A stretch of DNA of 64,000 nt from Duganella sp. BJB480 (GTDB taxonomy: Bacteria > Pseudomonadota > Gammaproteobacteria > Burkholderiales > Burkholderiaceae_D), in the NCBI GenBank assembly GCA_003416985.1, contig QVIN01000002.1, positions 496,001 through 560,000 of the forward strand, given 5' to 3'. The position numbers and the translations under genes are program-made. Shown piece after piece: positions 54,440 to 64,000 of this stretch. The notes beneath the pieces are model-generated. The model did not search any database. It worked only from the letters and a program-made list of their open reading frames with translations, and was not told the DNA's origin. Position 1 is the first letter of the stretch. Every line of letters starts with the position of its first letter.

Positions 54440-54512
54440 TCAGGCTCCACATACTGTTGCACCACAACCAACTTTCGTGCCGGTCATGACCGCTGACGTT
54501 AAGTGCGCTCAT
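54440..54512 (-). pseudogene. Internally deleted scar of a second 2Fe-2S subunit gene
   Basis: From ATG at 54512 one frame reads MSALNVSGHDR, which lines up with MNNLNINGRDH of the intact 2Fe-2S subunit. Another frame, a few bases on, reads MTGTKVGCGATVCGA and stop, which lines up with LTGTKFGCGAALCGA of the same subunit. About 20 codons between are lost and the frame is shifted. The stop lies next to the cytochrome start codon. It is therefore a decayed paralogue of the 53205-53678 gene. Confidence 0.7.
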
Positions 54513-54627
54513 GTTCAGTTCTCCGCAGATTGGTAGGATCGAGGATGAGCGAAGAATGCCATGAAGAGAAAACGACGCTCAACAACGGTCGCTTTTCTGG
54601 CGGCCTGCCTTGAGACATCGATGTCGC

Positions 54628-55924
<1,297 letters not shown>

Positions 55925-55933
55925 TCACCGCAC

Positions 55934-57031
55934 TTAAACCAAATGTCGACCGAAGAATTTATTCAATTTTTCAACCGCCGGCGTCACATACTGCGGTTTG
56001 TCATACATGTCGATGTGGGTCGCACCGGGAACCAAGACAAGTTCTTTCGGCTCGTTCGCTTTCTTATAGGCGTTCTCGCTGAAGTACAGGCTATCTGCTT
56101 CTGCGCCTGCGATCAAAAGTATTGGGCGTGGTGAAATCGTCTCGATCTGCTCAAAAGCGAAGAACGTCATCTGGGAAGGGATACTAGAGAATACGGCCCG
56201 CGCAGGAGCATTAGGATGCTGACCTCGCGCCGTACGATAGTATTCGTAGCCTTCTCGATACATGACGGGCGTACTCGCGGTGAAATCCTTTTCACTTTCA
56301 GGCACGGTGGCTGTAATCCGGATAGCCTCACCGCGAGCCTCGCGGGTCCTTTGTGCTGAAGCGTCCTGCAAAAGCTTTACGCGTTCTTCGTAGGTGCGAG
56401 AATTGGCTAGGCCTTCCCGTCGCAATCCCCCTATGTCGGCGGCACTGACAGTGGCAACCGCCTTGATTCGTGATTCGGTCTGGGCGGCATTCAGCACATA
56501 CCCCCCACCGCCACAGATACCAAGAGAGCCAATGCGATTGGCATCCACCTGCGGAAGTGTGCTCAGAAAATCTATGGAACCACTAATATCGTCCACTCGT
56601 GCAGCAGGGAGCTCCATCAAGCGCGGTTCGCCACCACTATCGCCTTGGTAGGAAGCATCGTACGCTAAGGTAACGAAGCCCAGTTCGGCCAGTTTAAGCG
56701 CGTAGAGGCCAGCAGTTTGCTCTTTCACGCCACCAATGGGATGCGTCACGACGATCGCCGCATATTTTTTGCTTGCGTCGAAATTGGCGGGTTTGAAAAG
56801 GTTGGCAGCAATCTTGGTTTGCGTGTTTCTGCTAACGTAGGTGACCCGCTCTACCTTGACGCCTTTCGTGTCAGGATAGCCAATCACTGCCAAGCCCTTT
56901 GGTGTACTTGGTTGAGCAAGTGCCTGATTCGAGGCGAGCAACCCAGCACCAGCCATCGAAATCCCGCACATAGCTACGGCTGACGTGCCGAGAAAATCGC
57001 GTCGTTTCTCGTTAATTACTTTGTCATCCAT
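55934..57031 (-). CDS. Tat-exported alpha/beta hydrolase, dienelactone-hydrolase-like
   Basis: 365-residue alpha/beta hydrolase. A twin-arginine signal (EKRRDFLG then a hydrophobic stretch ending at QALAQ) sends it to the periplasm. The fold starts KYAAIVVTHPIGGVKEQTAG. The nucleophile elbow is GSLGICGGGGYVL, with Cys in place of Ser, as in dienelactone hydrolases. The acid and His region is LLIAGAEADSLYFSENAYKK and LVLVPGATHIDMYDKPQYVT. The ATG at 57031 has AAGGAG upstream. It lies between the two aldo/keto reductases and shares their direction; a lactone or ester product is likely. Confidence 0.88.
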   Translation of the reverse strand: MDDKVINEKRRDFLGTSAVAMCGISMAGAGLLASNQALAQPSTPKGLAVIGYPDTKGVKVERVTYVSRNTQTKIAANLFKPANFDASKKYAAIVVTHPIGGVKEQTAGLYALKLAELGFVTLAYDASYQGDSGGEPRLMELPAARVDDISGSIDFLSTLPQVDANRIGSLGICGGGGYVLNAAQTESRIKAVATVSAADIGGLRREGLANSRTYEERVKLLQDASAQRTREARGEAIRITATVPESEKDFTASTPVMYREGYEYYRTARGQHPNAPARAVFSSIPSQMTFFAFEQIETISPRPILLIAGAEADSLYFSENAYKKANEPKELVLVPGATHIDMYDKPQYVTPAVEKLNKFFGRHLV

Positions 57032-57094
57032 GACTAACTCCTTCATTGAAAATAAGATTAAACAGGCGCGCAGCTACAGAGATCATTCCAAAGC

Positions 57095-58190
<1,096 letters not shown>

Positions 58191-58193
<3 letters not shown>

Positions 58194-58390
58194 TTGTGCC
58201 ATTCGACGAGTTGCTGTTGCATGGATGCCGCTCATGACGAAGGAATCCCCTCCTGAAGTAATTTCAAGTGGTGCATTGCGAACGGTGGACGGAATTTGGC
58301 TGTCCTGCATGTAGCATGCGGTCAAGCACGGCAACGCCGACGGCCGCCTCAGTGCGTTGGCCAAACAGACTGCGCGCGCAAACAGGGAAC
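58191..58390 (+). pseudogene. Decayed LysR gene remnant
   Basis: Starts where promoter copy 1 ends. TTCGACGAGTTG at 58202 lines up with TTCGATGACTTG of the intact LysR start (codons 4-7 of 62609). Further on, CTCAGTGCGTTGGCCAAACA (58354) resembles the HTH region SALSQT of that gene, CAGTCCGCGCTTAGCCAAACA. Frameshifts and deletions separate the blocks; no long frame survives. Confidence 0.5.
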
Positions 58391-58476
58391 AATGATGGCC
58401 CTGTACCTTGGCAGCAGCCTGGCACGAGCCCTACTGCGAGGCAGTGGTGCCGTGGACCCGCGCCGAGCCATTTGGA

Positions 58477-60183
58477 TCATTCGAACTGAGATGGCAACGC
58501 TCGGTCTAGGATCGCCACCACATCGACTCCACGCGGCAGTGCCCCGTATTGGTGATGACTACGGCTGTCAAGGCGAGATCTGCAGAATGCATCGGCCACG
58601 AAACTCGGCGCTGTCCGGACCAGTTGGGCGGCCTGGAAGGAAAGCGCCATGCGGTCGACGATGTCCCGAGCCCTGTACTCCATATCACTCAGATCGATCA
58701 GATCATTCTGAAGTTCATCGACATACCGATCAAGCAGGGCGTGGAGGCCCCTGACCGCGCTGATCTCATTAAAGAATGCGACCACCGTTTCAGGCTCTTT
58801 CCTGAATACACGGACCACATCGAGGCACTGTACGTTTCCGCAACCCTCCCAGATGGCATTCAAGGGAGCTTCGCGATAGAGCCGGGGCATCGGGCCGTCT
58901 TCCATGAAGCCACTTCCTCCGACGCATTCCATCGCCTCGCATGCATGCTGCGCCGTGCGCTTGCAGATCCAGTATTTCCCCAGTGCGGTGCCCAAGCGTG
59001 CCATGTGGTCTTCATGCTCGTTGTCGCGGTGGTCCAAGGCGCGCGCGATTCGCAGCGTCATCGACATGGCGGCTTCGCTTTCCAGGGCAAGGTCGGCCAG
59101 CACGTTCTGCATCAACGGTTGATCACTGAGGAGTTTTCCGAAGGCGGAACGGTTTCGGCAATGGTAAAGAGCCTGAGTAAGGGCCATCCGCATGCCGCCG
59201 GACGAAAGAATCATGCAGTCGAAGCGGGTCATTGCAACCATTTCGATGATGGTCGAAACACCCCTGCCTTCCGCCCCGACCATCCAGGCAAGCGCTCCAC
59301 GCAATTCCGTTTCGCCAGCTGCATTGGAGGTGTTCCCCATCTTCTTCTTGAGTCGCTGCACTTGCATCGGGTTCTTGCTGCCGTCCGGCCTCCAACGCGG
59401 CATGAGGAAGCAGGACAGGCCACCAGGCGCTTGCGCAAGCACCAGGAAGGCATCGGACATCGGCGCCGACACGAAAAACTTGTGACCGACCAATTCATAA
59501 GCTTGACCTGGTCCTTCGATGCCAACGGGAATGGCGCGCGTTGCATTCGCGCGCACGTCCGATCCACCCTGCTTTTCGGTCATTGCCATACCGATGGTCA
59601 AAGCTTGCTTCTGCTCTGCAGGCACGTTACGGGGGTCGTAGTGCCTGGCCGTAATCTTTGGCAGCCATTGCGCGGCAAGATCAGGTTGCATCTTAATCGC
59701 ACGCGCCGCCGCAAATGTCATGGCGATTGGACAGCCATGCCCTGCCTCGACCTGAGATAGAAGATAAAACTTCGCGGCCCGCGCCACGTGCGCGCCCGCT
59801 CTTTTATCCGTCCAGGGAGAGGAATGTATGCCTTCCTCGAAAGCTACCCGCATCAAGGCGTGGTAGGAAGGGTGAAAGCGCACCTGATCAACACGACGCC
59901 CGTATCTGTCATGAGTATCGAACTCGGGCTGGAACTTGTTGGCGAGATGGCCCAATTCCAGGTACTCGGCGGTACCGATCAGTGCGCCAAAGCGGTTGAG
60001 ATCTTCGGTGGCCCAAACGGCGCCTTCGAGATTGACGCTCTCGCTCAATGCGATGTCAGCCTTGAAAAGGTTGTAGTTCACCAGATCCGTTGGCTGATTC
60101 TCGACCACATGGGTCGCCGCGCCGTAGGCGTCGGGCATGGCTGTGCTATTCTGTAACAGTACTACGTTCTTGATGGCGGACAT
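58477..60183 (-). CDS. AidB-like acyl-CoA dehydrogenase-family protein
   Basis: 568-residue flavoprotein of the AidB branch of acyl-CoA dehydrogenases. The order fits: NQPTDLVNYNLFKADIALSE at the N-terminus, FDTHDRYGRRVDQVRFHPSY, then AMTEKQGGSDVRANATRAIP (FAD/substrate loop) and the C-terminal ECVGGSGFMEDGPMPRLYRE with EGCGNVQCLDVVRVF. E. coli AidB binds DNA and protects it against alkylation; others act on acyl-CoA. The C-terminal tail is slightly long. A TetR gene is divergent from it across a 116-bp gap with a TCTCTAGAGA palindrome (60244-60253). Confidence 0.9.
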   Translation of the reverse strand: MSAIKNVVLLQNSTAMPDAYGAATHVVENQPTDLVNYNLFKADIALSESVNLEGAVWATEDLNRFGALIGTAEYLELGHLANKFQPEFDTHDRYGRRVDQVRFHPSYHALMRVAFEEGIHSSPWTDKRAGAHVARAAKFYLLSQVEAGHGCPIAMTFAAARAIKMQPDLAAQWLPKITARHYDPRNVPAEQKQALTIGMAMTEKQGGSDVRANATRAIPVGIEGPGQAYELVGHKFFVSAPMSDAFLVLAQAPGGLSCFLMPRWRPDGSKNPMQVQRLKKKMGNTSNAAGETELRGALAWMVGAEGRGVSTIIEMVAMTRFDCMILSSGGMRMALTQALYHCRNRSAFGKLLSDQPLMQNVLADLALESEAAMSMTLRIARALDHRDNEHEDHMARLGTALGKYWICKRTAQHACEAMECVGGSGFMEDGPMPRLYREAPLNAIWEGCGNVQCLDVVRVFRKEPETVVAFFNEISAVRGLHALLDRYVDELQNDLIDLSDMEYRARDIVDRMALSFQAAQLVRTAPSFVADAFCRSRLDSRSHHQYGALPRGVDVVAILDRALPSQFE

Positions 60184-60243
60184 GGATTGGCTCCTAATAT
60201 GGACTGCTGTGAGGGGTGATTACTAGAGTTGGAATTCGCGTTC

Positions 60244-60253
60244 TCTCTAGAGA
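60244..60253. promoter_or_regulatory. Small palindrome between aidB-like gene and tetR
   Basis: TCTCTAGAGA is a perfect 10-bp palindrome in the middle of the divergent promoter gap. It is a candidate TetR operator. Short palindromes arise by chance, so support is weak. Confidence 0.3.
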
Positions 60254-60299
60254 AATCATAGGCGCATATGCCATATTTGATGTTCGGATTCGGAGAAAC

Positions 60300-60929
60300 A
60301 TGACTGAGCGAAAAACAGCCCTCGCTAAGCCTCGTCGGAAGCCAGTGCAGTCGCGGTCATGGCAGACCTCGCTGGCAATTCAGGATGCCTTTGTTCAGCT
60401 TTTGGTGGAGGACGAATACGATCGGATCACGATTCGGGACATCGTGATGGTGGCCGGAGTCGCGCTCGGGAGCTTCTATGAGTACTTCACCAGCAAGGAG
60501 GAACTGGCACGAACCTGCGTTCACTTTCGGTCCAAGCGGATACTGAAGAAGCTGGAGCAAAGCCGAGCAGAAGCTGCTGGGCTGCCGTTGGTGCAGGGAA
60601 TCGAGAGGGCGGTGCTGACGTTGGTGGACATGGTTATGGATGACCATGCGCGTTGGGGCCAACACTTCCTGCTTGAGCGCCGTCACAGCGCGCTGAAGCA
60701 ATACCGTGCGGACTATGGACGGTTTACCTCTCAGTGGAAGCTTCTGCTGGAAGCTTCCGAGGATTGGCCGATCGGACGCGATGCCGCACGACCGGCGCTG
60801 ACGCTTTCCATGTTGGTTTACGGAGCGCTGGCGCATACCGCGATGTCTGAGGATGCGAAACTCGACAGAGGCGACGTGTGCGAGCAACTGCGGCTCGCTG
60901 CTATAAGCTATCTCGCAGCTTGGTTGTAG
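60300..60929 (+). CDS. TetR-family regulator of the aidB-like gene
   Basis: 209-residue TetR regulator. The HTH has SRSWQTSLAIQDAFVQLLVE and DEYDRITIRDIVMVAGVALG with the SFYEYFTSKEEL recognition helix. The C-terminal domain contains VQGIERAVLTLVDMVMDDHA. The ATG at 60300 has GGAGAA upstream; longer upstream starts add a stretch without HTH character. It reads away from the AidB-like gene, so it probably represses it. Confidence 0.9.
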   Translation: MTERKTALAKPRRKPVQSRSWQTSLAIQDAFVQLLVEDEYDRITIRDIVMVAGVALGSFYEYFTSKEELARTCVHFRSKRILKKLEQSRAEAAGLPLVQGIERAVLTLVDMVMDDHARWGQHFLLERRHSALKQYRADYGRFTSQWKLLLEASEDWPIGRDAARPALTLSMLVYGALAHTAMSEDAKLDRGDVCEQLRLAAISYLAAWL

Positions 60930-61286
60930 TAGACAAGTCGTTCACTGTTGGTCGAGCATTCGTTGAGAGGTCGATCTTTCCCCAGTGCATACGAACGCAT
61001 GCGGGGTGTTCGCAAAAACGGATCTACTGAAGGGGAAGTAGCCCGCCAACGCCGAGCATGCATTGTCAAAGAAGTCAGTGCGTTCTCCACGAGATGGTCC
61101 GCGCGAAGTCCGGTCAAAAGTCGATGGCTTTGTTGCATGAATAGGCGACGTACCAGCGCACGCAGGACAGCATGATTTCCAGCGGATATGCAGTCGCTTG
61201 AGCACCTTGCATAATGCGTCGGCCATCGAAATTCGCCCTCAATCAAACCGCCAGCTCTACCAGAACCGTCTTACTGCAACAGAACC
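60930..61286. mobile_element. Region of degraded IS ends (IS6-like transposase fragment)
   Basis: On the minus strand near 61216-61130, a frame reads LEIMLSCVRWYVAYS, the IS6-family transposase start (RWY motif), and then breaks at TGCAACAAAGCC, itself an IS-like end. TGCAACAGAACCC at 61275-61287 resembles the terminal inverted repeat of IS6-family elements and abuts promoter copy 2. No complete IS is present. The part from 60930 to about 61120 is not recognised. Confidence 0.5.
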
Positions 61287-61383
61287 CTAACTTGCGGTTG
61301 TTCGGGATAGGAACTTTACGCATATCCCTGTTAATTGACTAGACTGCTGGATTGGCATAGACTCATAAGAATGGCTAATCAAT
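61287..61383. promoter_or_regulatory. Divergent promoter repeat, copy 2 (orphan)
   Basis: Nearly the same as copy 1 (CTAACTTGCGGTTG to CTAATCAAT), but both flanking genes are gone: the left side is an IS end and the right side runs directly into a 7-bp hairpin (61383-61402) and the stop of the SMP-30-like gene. It is a relic of a rearrangement or duplication. Confidence 0.7.
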
Positions 61384-61416
61384 AGGTCGGTTCAACGACC
61401 TAGCGGTAGTTGTCCG

Positions 61417-62493
61417 CTACCGATGCGAGAACAGCGTGGCGCCCTTGGCAAATCCCTGCGCCTTGAAGATCATCGCGCCGCGTCCACCTATTTCGTCCCA
61501 GGCGACGATGAGCATCTCCCGGCTGCCGGGCAGGAATGCCATGCTTGAAACAGTGAGAAAGTGGTTCTGCTCACGCCCAGGTAGAAGTATCTGGCCGATC
61601 GGCACGCCATTGGGACTGAAGACCAGGATGCGGGCCTGATTGAACATCGCGACGTAGACGTTACCGTCTGCATCGGTGCGCATCGAATCCGGGGCCCGGC
61701 CGGTGAAATGAAATGGCACGGTCGAACCAAACGGGGCGATCCCGCCATGTTCATTCAGGTCCACGCGGTGCAGTCGTCCGGCCGCGAACTCGGTGGCCCA
61801 CAGTGCTTTGCCATCCGGGCTCAGCGTTACGCCGTTAGCCATCGCCATGTTCGACAGCAAGGGCGTGATCGTCTTCGCATCCGGTGCGATGTAGTACACG
61901 CCGCCGGTCGGGCTAGTCGAGGTGCCCTTGACGTCGGAGAAGTAGATTCCCCCCGTCGAGTCGAAGACCAGATCGTCCGGAACGTAGCCGGCGCTGTCCG
62001 GAACGATGGTCCGTGGGTTGCTGCCATCCGGATCGAGCGCAATCATCCGGCCCGCTGCGAGGTTGCCGACGCCGACCACAAAGATACGGCCATCCCGATG
62101 GATGGCGATGCCCACCGGGGTCAGGGTTTTGTCGATGAAGATCGTCGTGAGCTCCAGCTCAGGCGTCAGGTGCAGCACGCGGCCGCCGAAGATGTCAACG
62201 AACAACAGATTTCCTTGGCGGTCGAATGCGAGCCCTTCCAGTGGCAATGGCTTGTCGGAGACCTTGAAGTAAGGCTCGGCCAGTGCGGTCTCTAGGTTTC
62301 GCTCGCTGGCAGGAATCGGCGATATACCGCGCGTGTCGTTGGTGTAATCCAGCGAGCGGCTGACGCCCGTCCCTGCAAGCTGTCCGCCCGCACAGGCCGA
62401 CAACAGAACGGCGCAAGCGCAGGCGGCGAGGTGTTGAAGCCGGTGGAGCCGGCGCCGTACGGGGCGACTGGACCGCGATGTGTGATGTGTCAT
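61417..62493 (-). CDS. SMP-30/gluconolactonase-like lipoprotein
   Basis: 358-residue six-bladed propeller of the SMP-30/Drp35 lactonase type. The signal ends in LLSAC (lipobox, Cys34). Repeats include GLAFDRQGNLLFVDIFGGRV, IAIHRDGRIFVVGVGNLAAG, DLVFDSTGGIYFSDVKGTST and GVTLSPDGKALWATEFAAGR, with the Asp and Asn residues that hold the metal. A lactonase role is likely. It is divergent from LysR 62609 across promoter copy 3. The ATG at 62493 fits the signal start. Confidence 0.88.
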   Translation of the reverse strand: MTHHTSRSSRPVRRRLHRLQHLAACACAVLLSACAGGQLAGTGVSRSLDYTNDTRGISPIPASERNLETALAEPYFKVSDKPLPLEGLAFDRQGNLLFVDIFGGRVLHLTPELELTTIFIDKTLTPVGIAIHRDGRIFVVGVGNLAAGRMIALDPDGSNPRTIVPDSAGYVPDDLVFDSTGGIYFSDVKGTSTSPTGGVYYIAPDAKTITPLLSNMAMANGVTLSPDGKALWATEFAAGRLHRVDLNEHGGIAPFGSTVPFHFTGRAPDSMRTDADGNVYVAMFNQARILVFSPNGVPIGQILLPGREQNHFLTVSSMAFLPGSREMLIVAWDEIGGRGAMIFKAQGFAKGATLFSHR

Positions 62494-62511
62494 CTTGTCT
62501 CTTTGTGCGTT

Positions 62512-62608
62512 GGCAACTTGGTTGTTGTGGGTGACAAGAACTTTAAGCACATCGTTGTGAAATGACTAGACTACTTAATCGACATAAACTCATAAGGAGT
62601 AATAATCA
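62512..62608. promoter_or_regulatory. Divergent promoter repeat, copy 3, between lactonase and LysR genes
   Basis: The most diverged copy: AAGAACTTTAAGCACATC and GACTAGACTAC match copies 1 and 2; CATAAACTCATAAGGAG contains the ribosome site of the LysR gene. It begins 19 bp before the lactonase ATG, like copy 1 before the aldo/keto reductase. It probably contains the LysR operator. Confidence 0.65.
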
Positions 62609-63499
62609 ATGACACGATTCGATGACTTGGCGGCCTTTGCGGCCGTCGTCCGCGAAGGCAGCTTCACTCGCGCGGCCGCACAAATGGGCGTAACGCAGTC
62701 CGCGCTTAGCCAAACAGTCCGGGCGCTGGAACGTAAGCTGGACATGAAACTATTGAACCGGACCACGCGCAGCGTATCGCCCACCGAAGCGGGTGAGCGG
62801 CTGTACCTAACCGTGGGTCCGCGCCTAGCGGACATCGAGGCTGAACTAGCCGTGCTGGGTGAACTGCGCGGCAAGCCGGCGGGGACGGTGCGCATCACGG
62901 CGACGGAACATGCGGCGCAGACACTGGTCTGGCCGAGGCTGCGTCCGTGGTTATCGAAGTACCCGGACATTAAGATTGAGATCAGCAGCGACAACCGTTT
63001 CATCGACATCGTTGCCGAACGATTCGACATTGGTGTACGCCTCGGTGTCGATGTCGCCAAGGACATGATTGCGGTGCGTATGGCGTCGGACCTGCGCATG
63101 ACGGTTGTTGGTAGCCCCGACTATTTCGCACGGCAACCTCGACCTCGTACACCGCAGGATCTTACCGAACACGACTGCATTTGCCTGCGCCTGCCGACCC
63201 ACGGCGGGCTGCTGAACTGGGAGTTCAAGCGCCGAGGGAAGAGTATGAATGCCCATATGACAGGGCGGCTCGTGTTCAACACGACGGCGTTGACTGTCGA
63301 TGCGGCGCTGGCTGGGCACGGTCTGGCCTGGGTTCCTGCGGACATCGTCAATGAAAGTATTGCTCAGGGGCACCTGACGTCGGTCCTGGATGACTGGGCG
63401 ATAACTTATCCCGGTCACCACCTGTATTACGCCAGCCGTAATGCCTCGCCCGCTTTGGCGCTGGTCGTGGACGCATTGCGCGCGCCAGGAAGCCAATAA
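62609..63499 (+). CDS. LysR-family regulator of the cargo genes
   Basis: 296-residue LysR regulator. The HTH is MTRFDDLAAFAAVVREGSFT to VTQSALSQTVRALERKLDMK, followed by the effector domain from AGTVRITATEHAAQTLVWPR. It resembles the CrgA/DmlR group. AAGGAG precedes the ATG. It is divergent from the lactonase gene and shares its upstream sequence with the aldo/keto reductase 2 region, so it may regulate both. Confidence 0.93.
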   Translation: MTRFDDLAAFAAVVREGSFTRAAAQMGVTQSALSQTVRALERKLDMKLLNRTTRSVSPTEAGERLYLTVGPRLADIEAELAVLGELRGKPAGTVRITATEHAAQTLVWPRLRPWLSKYPDIKIEISSDNRFIDIVAERFDIGVRLGVDVAKDMIAVRMASDLRMTVVGSPDYFARQPRPRTPQDLTEHDCICLRLPTHGGLLNWEFKRRGKSMNAHMTGRLVFNTTALTVDAALAGHGLAWVPADIVNESIAQGHLTSVLDDWAITYPGHHLYYASRNASPALALVVDALRAPGSQ

Positions 63500-63558
63500 T
63501 TGATGCGCCTGCCGACTTCCCAGGTAGACGCGTCTTATAGTGCGCCGTTTAATGGTGT

Positions 63559-64000
63559 TCAAGTCATTGAAGGTCCACGCTGTCGCCCAATCTCCCACGA
63601 CACACTGTTACCTCGTACCGTTGCGGCAATAGCCTGTCCAAGCCGCTGCTCGATCACCGGCTTCCACGGCACCAGCCTGAATCCCAAGCCATCGTCCAGC
63701 ATGGCGAATCGCCCACTGGCGAGCATTACGCTGCGCCGATAGACACCGCTAACGCGCTCGCCGTCGGCCACCGGTCGATGCTGCAAGCCAGTCTCGGCTG
63801 CGATGTTCTGGCCAGCAATCGCAAGCTCCCGACCGCGTAGCGTTGTCAGCAGGTTGCGCGCCAGGATTACGCGCTGCCCGTGTCGTTCGGCCAAACTCTG
63901 GTCGATCAGAAAGTCTGAACGCCGCGGAAGCGCATCGCGCACCTCTCTGCCAAAACCCAGCTCACCCAGGCCTTTGTCGTCATCGATTAACTGCTGGTCC
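63559..64000 (-). CDS. ICE relaxase, C-terminal part (VirD2/DUF3363), cut by the window edge
   Basis: The frame is open to the right edge (reads QLIDDDKGLGELGFGREVRD upstream), so the start is outside. About 147 residues are visible. They match the end of the DUF3363 domain of Tn4371-type relaxases: DFLIDQSLAERHGQRVILAR, then ELAIAGQNIAAETGLQHRPV and GRFAMLDDGLGFRLVPWKPV. The C-terminal domain is non-catalytic; the nicking domain lies beyond the edge. It shows that the cargo lies inside the ICE, between the relaxase and traG. Confidence 0.88.
   Translation of the reverse strand, partial: DQQLIDDDKGLGELGFGREVRDALPRRSDFLIDQSLAERHGQRVILARNLLTTLRGRELAIAGQNIAAETGLQHRPVADGERVSGVYRRSVMLASGRFAMLDDGLGFRLVPWKPVIEQRLGQAIAATVRGNSVSWEIGRQRGPSMT

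Overview
The window looks like one replicon of a GC-rich betaproteobacterium of the Burkholderiales, most likely Oxalobacteraceae (Massilia, Duganella or Janthinobacterium type). This rests on the gene families and the ATGA-coupled operons. No rRNA or tRNA gene was found to fix the genus. Three blocks can be separated by gene content, and the middle one is visibly richer in A+T.

Block 1 (1 to about 18.5 kb) reads as host chromosome. It holds the end of a tryptophan 2,3-dioxygenase gene followed by RidA and an FAD amino-acid oxidase. Next come an OmpR-type response regulator, a class C beta-lactamase-like serine hydrolase, a GH62 arabinofuranosidase lipoprotein and a methyltransferase. A thioredoxin-reductase-like flavoprotein is divergent from a TetR regulator, with an inverted repeat between them, and a large S53 (sedolisin) peptidase lipoprotein follows. 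The block ends with a type VI secretion operon: VgrG, a secreted small protein, a two-headed peptidoglycan hydrolase (transglycosylase, LysM, CHAP/NlpC-like), a second secreted small protein and PAAR.

Block 2 (about 18.57 to 35.68 kb) is a defence island. It is bracketed by two near-identical 15-bp sequences that resemble the 3' end of guaA, a common island target, and carries a tyrosine integrase beside its right end. One operon encodes a ThsB-like TIR protein, a caspase-like protease, a 60-residue disordered peptide and a membrane protein. The last two share an unusual G-[IL]-x-x-x-T-M motif. The arrangement matches the TIR-caspase (type IV) Thoeris layout and adds possible extra partners. 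Then come a serine recombinase and a type I restriction-modification operon (hsdM-hsdS-SIR2-hsdR), with a SIR2 NADase-like gene translationally coupled between hsdS and hsdR. Three unrecognised genes lie before the integrase. One of them resembles a T4 gp45-type sliding clamp by its pattern.

Block 3 (about 35.94 kb to the right edge) is part of a Tn4371-family integrative conjugative element. It carries a complete mating-pore operon (trbBCDEJLFGI with traG, a CopG regulator and a DUF2274 gene), an EexN entry-exclusion lipoprotein, a LysR regulator and, at the very edge, the C-terminus of the DUF3363 relaxase. Between the LysR gene and the relaxase lies about 14 kb of cargo: an isoquinoline-oxidoreductase-like molybdenum enzyme with XdhC and a cytochrome c, two paralogous aldo/keto reductases, a dienelactone-hydrolase-like enzyme, an AidB-like acyl-CoA dehydrogenase with a TetR regulator, and an SMP-30-like lactonase divergent from a LysR gene. 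The cargo is scarred by IS fragments, a truncated SDR gene, an internally deleted 2Fe-2S gene and a decayed LysR gene. A roughly 95-bp divergent promoter is present three times.
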